Of a DNA stretch of 64,000 nt, positions 46,330 to 59,099 are shown one piece after another. Numbering within the stretch: the first letter of the stretch is position 1; each line of letters begins with the position of its first letter. Source of the DNA: Antedon mediterranea. Its lineage: Eukaryota; Echinodermata; Crinoidea; Comatulida; Antedonidae. The notes beneath the pieces were generated by a model, which worked only from the letters and a program-made list of their open reading frames with translations, did no database searches and had not been told where the DNA came from. The DNA lies in the NCBI RefSeq assembly GCF_964355755.1, contig NC_092680.1, positions 11,697,001 through 11,761,000 on the forward strand, written 5' to 3'. A program made the position numbers and the translations under genes.

Positions 46330-47868
46330 CGAAATGCTCAAAATGGTCTAAAACGGTTTCTAATGTGATTTTAAGCACTTTGATGTTTTTGTGTAACCAA
46401 GTTTTTTCGAAAATCACAAAATAGTCTAAAACGTCTCCAAATGCGATTTGAAGCTTTTCTAAGCACTTTGGTGTTTTTATGTTTACAAGTTTTTTCGAAA
46501 ATCACAAAATGGTCTAAAACGTCTCCAAATGCGATTTGAGGATATTCTGAGCACTTTGGTGTTTTTTTGTTAAAAAGTTTTTTCGAAAATCACAAAATGG
46601 TCTAAAACGTCTCCAAATGCGATTTGAAGCTATTCTGTACACTTTGATGTTTTGTGTGAAAAAGTTTTGTCGAAATGCTCAAAATGGTCTAAAACGTTTT
46701 TAAATACGATATTAAGCTATTTTGTGATCTTTGATGTTTTTGTGTGAAAAGTTTTATCGAAATGCTCAAAATGGTCTAAAACGGTTTCTATTGTGATTTT
46801 AAGCACTTTGATGATTTTGTGTAACCAAGTTTCATCGAAATGTACAAAATGGTCTAAAACGTCTCCAAATGCGATTTGAAGCTATTCTAAGTACTTTTGT
46901 GTTTTTATGTTAACAAGTTTTTTCGAAAATCACAAAATGGTCTAAAACGTCTCCAAATGCGATTTGAAGCTATTCTGTACACTTTGATGTTTTGTGTGAA
47001 AAAGTTTTGTCGAAATGCTCAAAATGGTCTAAAACGTTTTTAAAACGATATTAAGCTATTTTGTGCTCTTTGATGTTTTTGTGTAACCAAGTTTCATCGA
47101 AATCAACAAAATGGTCTAATACGTCTCCAAATGCGATTTGAAGCTTTTCCAAGCTTTTTGCTGTTTTTATGTTAAGTTTTTTCGAAAATCACAAAATGGT
47201 CTAAAACGTCTTCAAATGCGATTTGAAGCTATTCTGTACACTTTGATGTTTTGTGTGAAAAAGTTTTGTCGAAATGCTCAAAATGGTCTAAAACGTTTTT
47301 AAATACGATATTAAGCTATTTTGTGATCTTTGATGTTTTTGTGTGAAAAGTTTTATCAAAATGCTCAAAATGGTCTGAAACGGTTTCTAATGCGATTTGA
47401 AGCTATTCTGTACACTTTGAAGTTTTGTGTGAAAAAGTTTTCTCGAAATGCTCAAAATGGTCTAAAACGTTTTTATATACCATATTAAGCTATTTTGTGC
47501 ACTTTGATGTTTTTTGTGAAAAGTTTTATCGAAATGCTCAAAATGGTCTAAAACGGTTTCTATTGGGATTTTAAGCACTTTGATGATTTTGTGTAACCAA
47601 GTTTCATCGAAAATCACAAAATGGTCTAAAACGTCTCCAAATGCGATTTGAAGCTTTTCTAAGCACTTTTGTGTTTTTATGTTAACAAGTTTTTTCGAAA
47701 ATCACAAAATGGTCTAAAACGTCTTCAAATGCGATTGTAAGCTATTCTGTACACTTTTATGTTTTGTGTGAAAAAGTTTTGTCGAAATTCTCAAAATGGT
47801 CTAAAACGTTTTTAAATACGATATTAAGCTGTTTTGTGCACTTTGATGATTTGTGTGAAAAGTTTTAA
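46330..47868 (+). repeat. HOR cycle 42, 18-mer, 1,539 bp
   Basis: Order E1-A-B1-C1-G-K-J-C1-D-A*-C3-G-H-I-K-A-C3-F. gtttacaag in A is shared with cycle 35. C3 near 47,735 has gcgattgtaagc, which breaks the right arm of its inverted repeat. Confidence 0.93.
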
Positions 47869-48897
47869 CGAAAGGCTCAAAATGGTCTAAAACGGTTTCT
47901 AATGTGATTTTAAGCACTTTGATGTTTTTGTGTAACCAAGTTTTTTCGAAAATCACAAAATAGTCTAAAACGTCTCCAAATGCGATTTGAAGCTTTTCTA
48001 AGCACTTTGGTGTTTTTATGTTAACAAGTTTTTTCGAAAATCACAAAATGGTCTAAAACGTCTCCAAATGCGATTTGAGTATATTCTGAGCACTTTGGTG
48101 TTTTTTTGTTAAAAAGTTTTTTCGAAAATCACAAAATGGTCTAAAACGTCTCCAAATGCGATTTGAAGCTATTCTGTACACTTTGATGTTTTGTGTGAAA
48201 AAGTTTTGTCGAAATGCTCAAAATGGTCTAAAACGTTTTTAAATACGATATTAAGCTATTTTGTGATCTTTGATGTTTTTGTGTGAAAAGTTTTATCGAA
48301 ATGCTCAAAATGGTCTAAAACGGTTTCTATTGTGATTTTAAGCACTTTGATGATTTTGTGTAACCAAGTTTCATCGAAATGTACAAAATGGTCTAAAACG
48401 TCTCCAAATGCGATTTGAAGCTATTCTAAGTACTTTTGTGTTTTTATGTTAACAAGTTTTTTCGAAAATCACAAAATGGTCTAAAACGTCTTCAAATGCG
48501 ATTTGAAGCTATTCTGTACACTTTGATGTTTTGTGTGAAAAAGTTTTGTCAAAATGCTCAAAATGGTCTAAAACGTTTTTAAAACGATATTAAGCTATTT
48601 TGTGCTCTTTGATGTTTTTGTGTAACCAAGTTTCATCGAAAATCACAAAATGGTCTAAAACGTCTCCAAATGCGATTTGAAGCTTTTCTAAGCACTTTGG
48701 TGTTTTTATGTTAACAAGTTTTTTCGAAAATCACAAAATGGTCTAAAACGTCTCCAAATGCGATTTGAAGCTCTTCTGTACACTTTGATGTTTTGTGTGA
48801 AAAAGTTTTGTCGAAATTCTCAAAATGGTCTAAAAGGTTTTTAAATACGATATTAAGCTGTTTTGTGCACTTTGATGATTTGTGTGAAAAGTTTTAA
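47869..48897 (+). repeat. HOR cycle 43, 12-mer, 1,029 bp
   Basis: Order E1-A-B1-C1-G-K-J-C3-D-A-C2-F. Private marks: gaaaggctc in E1 and gagtatattc in B1. F has ctaaaagg. Confidence 0.93.
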
Positions 48898-49746
48898 CGA
48901 AATGCTCAAAATGGTCTAAAACGGTTTCTAATGTGATTTTAAGCACTTTGATGTTTTTGTGTAACCAAGTTTTTTCGAAAATCACAAAATGGTCTAATAC
49001 GTCTCCAAATGCGATTTGAAGCTTTTCCAAGCACTTTGCTGTTTTTATGTTAAGTTTTTTCGAAAATCACAAAATGGTCTAAAACGTCTTCAAATGCGAT
49101 TTGAAGCTATTCTGTACACTTTGATGTTTTGTGTGAAAAAGTTTTGTCGAAATGCTCAAAATGGTCTAAAACGTTTTTAAATACGATATTAAGCTATTTT
49201 GTGATCTTTGATGTTTTTGTGTGAAAAGTTTTATCAAAATGCTCAAAATGGTCTGAAACGGTTTCTAATGCGATTTGAAGCTATTCTGTACACTTTGAAG
49301 TTTTGTGTGAAAAAGTTTTCTCGAAATGCTCAAAATGGTCTAAAACGTTTTTATATACCATATTAAGCTATTTTGTGCACTTTGATGTTTTTTTTGAAAA
49401 GTTTTATCGAAATGCTCAAAATGGTCTAAAACGGTTTCTATTGGGATTTTAAGCACTTTGATGATTTTGTGTAACCAAGTTTCATCGAAATGTACAAAAT
49501 GGTCTAAAACGTCTCCAAATGCGATTTGAAGCTATTCTAAGTACTTTTGTGTTTTTATGTTAACAAGTTTTTTCGAAAATCACAAAATGGTCTAAAACGT
49601 CTTCAAATGCGATTTGAAGCTATTCTGTACACTTTGATGTTTTGTGTGAAAAAGTTTTGTCGAAATTCTCAAAATGGTCTAAAACGTTTTTAAATACGAT
49701 ATTAAGCTGTTTTGTGCACTTTGATGATTTGTGTGAAAAGTTTTAA
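48898..49746 (+). repeat. HOR cycle 44, 10-mer, 849 bp
   Basis: Order E1-A*-C3-G-H-I-K-J-C3-F. It matches the first nine monomers of cycles 7, 17, 19 and 40 but closes with F where those continue into E2 or its fusion. Confidence 0.92.
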
Positions 49747-50172
49747 TGAAATGCTCAAAATGGTCAAAAACGGTTTCTAATGTGATTTTAAGCACTTTTA
49801 TTTTTTTTTGTAACCAAGTTTTTTCAAAAATCACAAAATGGTCTAAAACGTCTCCAAATGCGATTTGAAGCTTTTCTAAGCACTTTGGTGTTTTTATGTT
49901 AACAAGTTTTTTCGAAAATCACAAAATGGTCTAAAACGTCTCCAAATGCGATTTGAAGATATTCTGAGCACTTTGGTGTTTTTATGTTAAAAAGTTTTTT
50001 CGAAAATCACAAAATAGTCTAAAACGTCTCCAAATGCGATTTGAAGCTATTCTGTACACTTTGATGTTTTGTGTGAAAAAGTTTTGTCGAAATGCTCAAA
50101 ATGGTCTAAAACGTTTTTAAAACGATATTAAGCTATTTTGTGCTCTTTGATGATTTGTGTGAAAAGTTTTAA
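49747..50172 (+). repeat. HOR cycle 45, 5-mer, 426 bp
   Basis: Order E2-A-B2-C1-(D/F hybrid). E2 begins aatgaaatgc and has acttttattttt with a nine-T run. The closing 85-bp monomer, 50,088-50,172, has a D head and centre (aaaacgatatt, gtgctc) and an F tail (tgatgatttgtgtg). First half of the first 1,795-bp tandem copy. Confidence 0.92.
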
Positions 50173-51541
50173 CGAAATGCTCAAAATGGTCTAAAACGGT
50201 TTCTAATGTGATTTTAAGCACTTTGATGTTTTTGTGTAACCAAGTTTTTTCGAAAATCACAAAATAGTCTAAAACGTCTCCAAATGCGATTTGAAGCTTT
50301 TCTAAGAACTTTGGTGTTTTTATGTTAACAAGTTTTTTCGAAAATCACAAAATGGTCTAAAACGTCTCCAAATGCGATTTGAGGATATTCTGAGCACTTT
50401 GGTGTTTTTTTGTTAAAAAGTTTTTTCGAAAATCACAAAATGGTCTAAAACGTCTCCAAATGCGATTTGAAGCTATTCTGTACACTTTGATGTTTTGTGT
50501 GAAAAAGTTTTGTCGAAATGCTCAAAATGGTCTAAAACGTTTTTAAATACGATATTAAGCTATTTTGTGATCTTTGATGTTTTTGTGTGAAAAGTTTTAT
50601 CGAAATGCTCAAAATGGTCTAAAACGGTTTCTATTGTGATTTTAAGCACTTTGATGATTTTGTGTAACCAAGTTTCATCGAAATGTACAAAATGGTCTAA
50701 AACGTCTCCAAATGCGATTTGAAGCTATTCTAAGTACTTTTGTGTTTTTATGTTAACAAGTTTTTTCGAAAATCACAAAATGGTCTAAAACGTCTCCAAA
50801 TGCGATTTGAAGCTATTCTGTACACTTTGATGTTTTGTGTGAAAAAGTTTTGTCGAAATGCTCAAAATGGTCTAAAACGTTTTTAAATACGATATTAGGC
50901 TATTTTGTGATCTTTGATGTTTTTGTGTGAAAAGTTTTATCGAAATGCTCAAAATGGTCTAAAACGGTTTCTATTGTGATTTTAAGCACTTTGATGATTT
51001 TGTGTAACCAAGTTTCATCGAAATGTACAAAATGGTCTAAAACGTCTCCAAATGCGATTTGAAGCTATTCTAAGTACTTTTGTGTTTTTATGTTAACAAG
51101 TTTTTTCGAAAATCACAAAATGGTCTAAAACGTCTTCAAATGCGATTTGAAGCTTTTCTGTACACTTTGATGTTTTGTGTGAAAAAGTTTTGTCAAAATG
51201 CTCAAAATTGTCTAAAACGTTTTTAAAACGATATTAAGCTATTTTGTGTTCTTTGATGTTTTTGTGTAACCAAGTTTCATCGAAAATCACAAAATGGTCT
51301 AAAACGTCTCCAAATGCGATTTGAAGCTTTTCTAAGCACTTTGGTGTTTTTATGTTAACAAGTTTTTTCGAAAATCACAAAATGGTCTAAAACGTCTTCA
51401 AATGCGATTTGAAGCTATTCTGTACACTTTGATGTTTTGTGTGAAAAAGTTTTGTCGAAATTCTCAAAATGGTCTAAAACGTTTTTAAATACGATATTAA
51501 GCTGTTTTGTGCACTTTGATGATTTGTGTGAAAAGTTTTAA
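50173..51541 (+). repeat. HOR cycle 46, 16-mer, 1,369 bp
   Basis: Order E1-A-B1-C1-G-K-J-C1-G-K-J-C3-D-A-C3-F. The G-K-J-C block occurs twice in tandem, the second G with ttagg. C3 near 51,150 has agcttttctg; D has caaaattgtc and gtgttc. taagaac in A is private. Confidence 0.92.
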
Positions 51542-51967
51542 TGAAATGCTCAAAATGGTCAAAAACGGTTTCTAATGTGATTTTAAGCACTTTTATTTTT
51601 TTTTGTAACCAAGTTTTTTCAAAAATCACAAAATGGTCTAAAACGTCTCCAAATGCGATTTGAAGCTTTTCTAAGCACTTTGGTGTTTTTATGTTAACAA
51701 GTTTTTTCGAAAATCACAAAATGGTCTAAAACGTCTCCAAATGCGATTTGAAGATATTCTGAGCACTTTGGTGTTTTTATGTTAAAAAGTTTTTTCGAAA
51801 ATCACAAAATAGTCTAAAACGTCTCCAAATGCGATTTGAAGCTATTCTGTACACTTTGATGTTTTGTGTGAAAAAGTTTTGTCGAAATGCTCAAAATGGT
51901 CTAAAACGTTTTTAAAACGATATTAAGCTATTTTGTGCTCTTTGATGATTTGTGTGAAAAGTTTTAA
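51542..51967 (+). repeat. HOR cycle 47, 5-mer, 426 bp
   Basis: Exact-class copy of cycle 45 at offset 1,795, with the same aatgaaatgc, T run and D/F hybrid at 51,883-51,967. Confidence 0.93.
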
Positions 51968-53336
51968 CGAAATGCTCAAAATGGTCTAAAACGGTTTCTA
52001 ATGTGATTTTAAGCACTTTGATGTTTTTGTGTAACCAAGTTTTTTCGAAAATCACAAAATAGTCTAAAACGTCTCCAAATGCGATTTGAAGCTTTTCTAA
52101 GCACTTTGGTGTTTTTATGTTAACAAGTTTTTTCGAAAATCACAAAATGGTCTAAAACGTCTCCAAATGCGATTTGAGGATATTCTGAGCACTTTGGTGT
52201 TTTTTTGTTAAAAAGTTTTTTCGAAAATCACAAAATGGTCTAAAACGTCTCCAAATGCGATTTGAAGCTATTCTGTACACTTTGATGTTTTGTGTGAAAA
52301 AGTTTTGTCGAAATGCTCAAAATGGTCTAAAACGTTTTTAAATACGATATTAAGCTATTTTGTGATCTTTGATGTTTTTGTGTGAAAAGTTTTATCGAAA
52401 TGCTCAAAATGGTCTAAAACGGTTTCTATTGTGATTTTAAGCACTTTGATGATTTTGTGTAACCAAGTTTCATCGAAATGTACAAAATGGTCTAAAACGT
52501 CTCCAAATGCGATTTGAAGCTATTCTAAGTACTTTTGTGTTTTTATGTTAACAAGTTTTTTCGAAAATCACAAAATGGTCTAAAACGTCTCCAAATGCGA
52601 TTTGAAGCTATTCTGTACACTTTGATGTTTTGTGTGAAAAAGTTTTGTCGAAATGCTCAAAATGGTCTAAAACGTTTTTAAATACGATATTAGGCTATTT
52701 TGTGATCTTTGATGTTTTTGTGTGAAAAGTTTTATCGAAATGCTCAAAATGGTCTAAAACGGTTTCTATTGTGATTTTAAGCACTTTGATGATTTTGTGT
52801 AACCAAGTTTCATCGAAATGTACAAAATGGTCTAAAACGTCTCCAAATGCGATTTGAAGCTATTCTAAGTACTTTTGTGTTTTTATGTTAACAAGTTTTT
52901 TCGAAAATCACAAAATGGTCTAAAACGTCTTCAAATGCGATTTGAAGCTTTTCTGTACACTTTGATGTTTTGTGTGAAAAAGTTTTGTCAAAATGCTCAA
53001 AATTGTCTAAAACGTTTTTAAAACGATATTAAGCTATTTTGTGTTCTTTGATGTTTTTGTGTAACCAAGTTTCATCGAAAATCACAAAATGGTCTAAAAC
53101 GTCTCCAAATGCGATTTGAAGCTTTTCTAAGCACTTTGGTGTTTTTATGTTAACAAGTTTTTTCGAAAATCACAAAATGGTCTAAAACGTCTCCAAATGC
53201 GATTTGAAGCTCTTCTGTACACTTTGATGTTTTGTGGGAAAAAGTTTTGTCGAAATTCTCAAAATGGTCTAAAACGTTTTTAAATACGATATTAAGCTGT
53301 TTTTTGCACTTTGATGATTTGTGTGAAAAGTTTTAA
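51968..53336 (+). repeat. HOR cycle 48, 16-mer, 1,369 bp
   Basis: Order E1-A-B1-C1-G-K-J-C1-G-K-J-C3-D-A-C2-F. It copies cycle 46 up to about 53,140, then has C2 (gtgggaaaaag) in place of C3, marking the end of the tandem pair. F has gttttttgcac. Confidence 0.92.
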
Positions 53337-54790
53337 CGAAATGCTCAAAATGGTCAAAAACGGTTTCTAATGTGATTTTAAGCACTTTGATGTTTTTGTG
53401 TAACCAAGTTTTTTCGAAAATCACAAAATGGTCTAAAACGTCTCCAAATGCGATTTGAAGCTATTCTGTACACTTTGATGTTTTGTGTGAAAAAGTTTTG
53501 TCGAAATGCTCAAAATGGTCTAAAACGTTTTTAAAACGATATTAAGCTATTTTGTGCTCTTTGATGTTTTTGTGTAACCAAGTTTCATCGAAATCAACAA
53601 AATGGTCTAATACGTCTCCAAATGCGATTTGAAGCTTTTCCAAGCACTTTGCTGTTTTTATGTTAACAAGTTTTTTCGAAAATCACAAAATGGTCTAAAA
53701 TGTCTTCAAATGCGATTTGAAGCTATTCTGTACACTTTGATGTTTTGTGTGAAAAAGTTTTGTCGAAATGCTCAAAATGGTCTAAAACGTTTTTAAATAC
53801 GATATTAAGCTATTTTGTGATCTTTGATGTTTTTGTGTGAAAAGTTTTATCGAAATGCTCAAAATGGTCTAAAACGGTTTCTAATGCGATTTGAAGCTAT
53901 TCTGTACCCTTTTGAAGTTTTTTGTGAAAAAGTTTTCTCGAAATGCTCAAAATGGTCTAAAAAGTTTTTATATACCATATTAAGCTATTTTGTGCACTTT
54001 GATGTTTTTTGTGAAAAGTTTTATCGAAATGCTCAAAATGGTCTAAAACGGTTTCTATTGTGATTTTAAGCACTTTGATGGTTTTGTGTAACCAAGTTTC
54101 ATCGAAATGTACAAAATGGTCTAAAACGTCTCCAAATGCGATTTGAAGCTATTCTAAGTACTTTTGTGTTTTTATGTTAACAAGTTTTTTCGAAAATCAC
54201 AAAATGGTCTAAAACGTCTTCAAATGCGATTTGAAGCTATTCTGTACACTTTGATGTTTTGTGTTAAAAAGTTTTGTCGAAATGCTCAAAATGGTCTAAA
54301 ACGTTTTTAAATACGATATTAAGCTATTTTGTGATCTTTGATGTTTTTGTGTGAAAAGTTTTATCGAAATGCTCAAAATGGTCTAAAACGGTTTCTATTG
54401 TGATTTTAAGCACTTTGATGATTTTGTGTAACCAAGTTTCATCGAAATGTACAAAATGGTCTAAAACGTCTCCAAATGCGATTTGAAGCTATTCTAAGTA
54501 CTTTGTGTTTTTATGTTAACAAGTTTTTTCGAAAATCACAAAATGGTCTAAAACGTCTCCAAATGCGATTTGAAGCTTTTCTAAGCACTTTGGTGTTTTT
54601 ATGTTAACAAGTTTTTTCGAAAATCACAAAATGGTCTAAATCGTCTCCAAATGCGATTTGAAGCTCTTCTGTACACTTTGATGTTTTGTTTGAAAAAGTT
54701 TTGTCGAAATTCTCAAAATGGTCTAAAACGTTTTTAAATACGATATTAAGCTGTTTTGTGCACTTTGATGATTTGTGTGAAAAGTTTTAA
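53337..54790 (+). repeat. HOR cycle 49, 17-mer, 1,454 bp
   Basis: Order E2-C1-D-A*-C3-G-H-I-K-J-C3-G-K-J-A-C2-F. H is 88 bp (taccctttt), the second J is 87 bp (actttgtg), K has gatggtttt and C2 has taaatcgtc. The first six monomers match the window's last cycle. Confidence 0.91.
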
Positions 54791-55480
54791 CGAAATGCTC
54801 AAAATGGTCTAAAACGGTTTCTAATGTGATTTTAAGCACTTTGATGTTTTTGTGTAACCAAGTTCTTTCGAAAATCACAAAATAGTCTAAAACGTCTCCA
54901 AATGCGATTTGAAGCTTTTCTAAGCACTTTGGTGTTTTTATGTTAACAAGTTTTTTCGAAAATCACAAAATGGTCGAAAACGTCTCAAAATGCGATTTGA
55001 GGATATTCTGAGCACTTTGGTGTTTTTTTGTTAAAAAGTTTTTTCGAAAATCACAAAATGGTCTAAAACGTCTCCAAATGCGATTTGAAGCTATTCTGTA
55101 CACTTTGATGTTTTGTGTGAAAAAGTTTTGTCGAAATGCTCAAAATGGTCTAAAACGTTTTTAAATACGATATTAAGCTATTTTGTGATCTTTGATGTTT
55201 TTGTGTGAAAAGTTTTATCGAAATGCTCAAAATGGTCTAAAACGTTTTTAAAACGATATTAAGCTATTTTGTGCTCTTTGATGTTTTTGTGTAACCAAGT
55301 TTCATCGAAAATCACAAAATGGTCTAAAACGTCGCCAAATGCGATTTGAAGCTATTCTGTACACTTTGATGTTTTGTGTGAAAAAGTTTTGTCGAAATGC
55401 TCAAAATGGTCTAAAACGTTTTTAAAACGATATTAAGCTATTTTGTGCTCTTTGATGTTTTTGTGTAACCAAGTTTCATC
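54530..55480 (+). repeat. 0.95-kb duplicated segment, copy 1
   Basis: Matches about 58,840-59,790 at offset 4,309. Shared marks are taaatcgtc, gtttgaaaaag, ggtcgaaaac with ctcaaaatg, and the gtcgcc A/C1 hybrid. Both edges lie inside monomers and keep register. Confidence 0.9.
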
Positions 55481-55740
55481 GAAAATCACAAAATGGTCTA
55501 AAACGTCTCCAAATGCGATTTGAAGCTTTTCTAAGCACTTTGGTGTTTTTATGTTAACAAGTTTTTTCGAAAATCACAAAATGGTCTAAAACGTCTCCAA
55601 ATGCGATTTGAAGCTCTTCTGTACACTTTGATGTTTTGTTTGAAAAAGTTTTGTCGAAATTTTCAAAATGGTCTAAAACGTTTTTAAATACGATATTAAG
55701 CTGTTTTGTGCACTTTGATGATTTGTGTGAAAAGTTTTAA
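54791..55740 (+). repeat. HOR cycle 50, 11-mer, 950 bp
   Basis: Order E1-A-B1-C1-G-D-(A/C1)-D-A-C2-F. The hybrid at 55,306-55,392 has gtcgcc from the A of 864-bp cycles joined to a C1 tail. B1 has ggtcgaaaac. The E1 end has agttctttcg. Shares its structure with the start of cycle 55. Confidence 0.92.
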
Positions 55741-56604
55741 CGAAATGCTCAAAATGGTCTAAAACGGTTTCTAATGTGATTTTAAGCACTTTGATGTTTT
55801 TGTGTAACCAAGTTTTTTCGAAAATCACAAAATAGTCTAAAACGTCTCCAAATGCGATTTGAAGCTTTTCTAAGCACTTTGGTGTTTTTATGTTAACAAG
55901 TTTTTTCGAAAATCACAAAATGGTCTAAAACGTCTCCAAATGCGATTTGAGGATATTCTGAGCACTTTGGTGTTTTTTTGTTAAAAAGTTTTTTCGAAAA
56001 TCACAAAATGGTCTAAAATGTCTCCAAATGCGATTTGAAGCTATTCTGTACACTTTGATGTTTTATGTGAAAAAGTTTTGTCGAAATGCTCAAAATGGTC
56101 TAAAACGTTTTTAAATACGATATTAAGCTATTTTTTGATCTTTGATGTTTTTGTGTGAAAAGTTTTATCGAAATGCTCAAAATGGTCTAAAACGTTTTTA
56201 AAACGATATTAAGCTATTTTGTGCTCTTTGATGTTTTTGTGTAACCAAGTTTCATCGAAAATCACAAAATGGTCTAAAACGTCGCCAAATGCGATTTGAA
56301 GCTTTTCTAAGCACTTTGGTGTTTTTATGTTAACAAGTTTTTTCGAAAATCACGAAATGGTCTAAAATATCTCCAAATGCGATTTGAAGATATTCTGAGC
56401 ACTTTGGTGTTTTTATGTTAAAAAGTTTTTTCGAAAATCACAAAATGGTCTAAAACGTCTCCAAACGCGATTTGAAGCTCTTCTGTACACTTTGATGTTT
56501 TGTGTGAAAAAGTTTTGTCGAAATTCTCAAAATGGTCTAAAACGTTTTTAAATACGATATTAAGCTGTTTTGTGCACTTTGATGATTTGTGTGAAAAGTT
56601 TTAA
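55741..56604 (+). repeat. HOR cycle 51, 10-mer, 864 bp
   Basis: Order E1-A-B1-C1-G-D-A-B2-C2-F with gtcgcc, aaaatatc and ccaaacg. Private marks: aaaatgtctcc and ttttatgtg in C1, ttttttgatc in G. Confidence 0.93.
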
Positions 56605-57381
56605 CGAAATGCTCAAAATGGTCAAAAACGGTTTCTAATGTGATTTTAAGCACTTTGATGTTTTTGTGTAACCAAGTTTTTTCAAAAATCACAAAATGGT
56701 CTAAAACGTCTCCAAATGCGATTTGAAGCTTTTCTAAGCACTTTGGTGTTTTTATGTTAACAAGTTTTTTCGAAAATCACAAAATGGTCTAAAACGTCTC
56801 CAAATGTGATTTGAAGATATTATGAGCACTTTGGTGTTTTTATGTTAAAAAGTTTTTTCGAAAATCACAAAATAGTCTAAAACGTCTCCAAATGCGATTT
56901 GAAGCTATTCTGTACACTTTGATGTTTTGTGTGAAAAAGTTTTGTCGAAATGCTCAAAATGGTCTAAAACGTTTTTAAAACGATATTAAGCTATTTTGTG
57001 CTCTTTGATGTTTTTGTGTAACCAAGTTTCATCGAAAATCACAAAATGGTCTAAAACGTCTCAAAATGCGATTTGAAGCTTTTCTAAGCACTTTGGTGTT
57101 TTTATGTTAACAAGTTTTTTCGAAAATCACGAAATGGTCTAAAATGTCTCCAAATGCGATTTGAAGATATTCTGAGCACTTTGGTGTTTTTATGTTAAAA
57201 AGTTTTTTCGAAAATCACAAAATGGTCTAAAACGTCTCCAAATGCGATTTGAAGCTCTTCTGTACACTTTGATGTTTTGTGTGAAAAAGTTTTGTCGAAA
57301 TGCTCAAAATGGTCTAAAACGTTTTTAAATACGATATTAAGCTGTTTTGTGCACTTTGATGATTTGTGTGAAAAGTTTTAA
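56605..57381 (+). repeat. HOR cycle 52, 9-mer, 777 bp
   Basis: Order E2-A-B2-C1-D-A-B2-C2-F without the D insertion. B2 near 56,805 has aaatgtgatttg and attatgagc. Confidence 0.93.
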
Positions 57382-58410
57382 CGAAATGCTCAAAATGGTC
57401 TAAAACGGTTTCTAATGTGATTTTAAGCACTTTGATGTTTTTGTGTAACCAAGTTTTTTCGAAAATCACAAAATAGTCTAAAACGTCTCCAAATGCGATT
57501 TGAAGCTTTTCTAAGCACTTTGGTGTTTTTATGTTAACAAGTTTTTTCGAAAATCACGAAATGGTCTAAAATGTCTCCAAATGCGATTTGAAGATATTCT
57601 GAGCACTTTGGTGTTTTTATGTTAAAAAGTTTTTTCGAAAATCACAAAATGGTCTAAAACGTCTCCAAATGCGATTTGAAGCTCTTCTGTACACTTTGAT
57701 GTTTTGTGTGAAAAAGTTTTGTCGAAATACTCAAAATGGTCTAAAACGTTTTTAAATACGATATTAAGCTATTTTGTGATCTTTGATGTTTTTGTGTGAA
57801 AAGTTTTATCGAAATGCTCAAAATGGTCTAAAACGGTTTCTATTGTGATTTTAAGCACTTTGATGATTTTGTGTAACCAAGTTTCATCGAAATGTACAAA
57901 ATGGTCTAAAACGTCTCCAAATGCGATTTGAAGCTATTCTAAGTACTTTTGTGTTTTTATGTTAACAAGTTTTTTCGAAAATCACAAAATGGTCTAAAAC
58001 GTCTTCAAATGCGATTTGAAGCTATTCTGTACACTTTGATGTTTTGTGTGAAAAAGTTTTGTCAAAATGCTCAAAATGGTCTAAAACGTTTTTAAAACGA
58101 TATTAAGCTATTTTGTGCTCTTTGATGTTTTTGTGTAACCAAGTTTCATCGAAAATCACAAAATGATCTAAAACGTCTCCAAATGCGATTTGAAGCTTTT
58201 CTAAGCACTTTGGTGTTTTTATGTTAACAAGTTTTTTCGAAAATCACAAAATGGTCTAAAACGTCTCCAAATGCGATTTGAAGCTCTTCTGTACACTTTG
58301 ATGTTTTGTTTGAAAAAGTTTTGTCGAAATTCTCAAAATGGTCTAAAACGTTTTTAAATACGATATTAAGCTGTTTTGTGCACTTTGATGATTTGTGTGA
58401 AAAGTTTTAA
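57382..58410 (+). repeat. HOR cycle 53, 12-mer, 1,029 bp
   Basis: Order E1-A-B2-C2-G-K-J-C3-D-A-C2-F. The third and fourth units are B2 (cacgaaatgg) and C2 instead of B1 and C1, so this 1,029-bp cycle has a different internal origin from its length class. G has gaaatactc; A has aaatgatc. Confidence 0.92.
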
Positions 58411-59099
58411 CGAAATGCTCAAAATGGTCTAAAACGGTTTCTAATGTGATTTTAAGCACTTTGATGTTTTTGTGTAACCAAGTTTTATCGAAAATCACAA
58501 AATAGTCTAAGACGTCTCCAAATGCGATTTGAAGCTTTTCTAAGCACTTTGGTGTTTTTATGTTAACAAGTTTTTTCGAAAATCACAAAATGGTCTAAAA
58601 CGTCTCCAAATGCGATTTGAAGCTATTCTAAGTACTTTTGTGTTTTTATGTTAACAAGTTTTTTCGAAAATCACAAAATGGTCTAAAACGTCTTCAAATG
58701 CGATTTGAAGCTATTCTGTACACTTTGATGTTTTGTGTGAAAAAGTTTTGTCAAAATGCTCAAAATGGTCTAAAACGTTTTTAAAACGATATTAAGCTAT
58801 TTTGTGCTCTTTGATGTTTTTGTGTAACCAAGTTTCATCGAAAATCACAAAATGGTCTAAAACGTCTCCAAATGCGATTTGAAGCTTTTCTAAGCACTTT
58901 GGTGTTTTTATGTTAACAAGTTTTTTCGAAAATCACAAAATGGTCTAAATCGTCTCCAAATGCGATTTGAAGCTCTTCTGTACACTTTGATGTTTTGTTT
59001 GAAAAAGTTTTGTCGAAATTCTCAAAATGGTCTAAAACGTTTTTAAATACGATATTAAGCTGTTTTGTGCACTTTGATGATTTGTGTGAAAAGTTTTAA
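58411..59099 (+). repeat. HOR cycle 54, 8-mer, 689 bp
   Basis: Order E1-A-J-C3-D-A-C2-F. A joins J (58,577-58,664), removing B1-C1-G-K of the 12-mer. First A has taagacg; C2 has taaatcgtc and gtttgaaaaag. Confidence 0.92.

Larger units (their letters stand above)
49550..53140 (+). repeat. 1,795-bp direct tandem duplication
   Basis: Two adjacent copies, about 49,550-51,345 and 51,345-53,140, each holding the end of one cycle, a 426-bp 5-mer and most of a 1,369-bp 16-mer. Rare marks repeat at exactly 1,795 bp: aatgaaatgc, a nine-T run, the D/F hybrid, ttagg, caaaattgtc and gtgttc. The near absence of differences suggests a recent event. Confidence 0.92.

Noticed and set aside
49796-49812. T-run near acttttattttt as a terminator or poly-A site
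   Set aside because: It is an E2 variant repeated at 51,591 by the 1,795-bp duplication, with no stem and no gene upstream.
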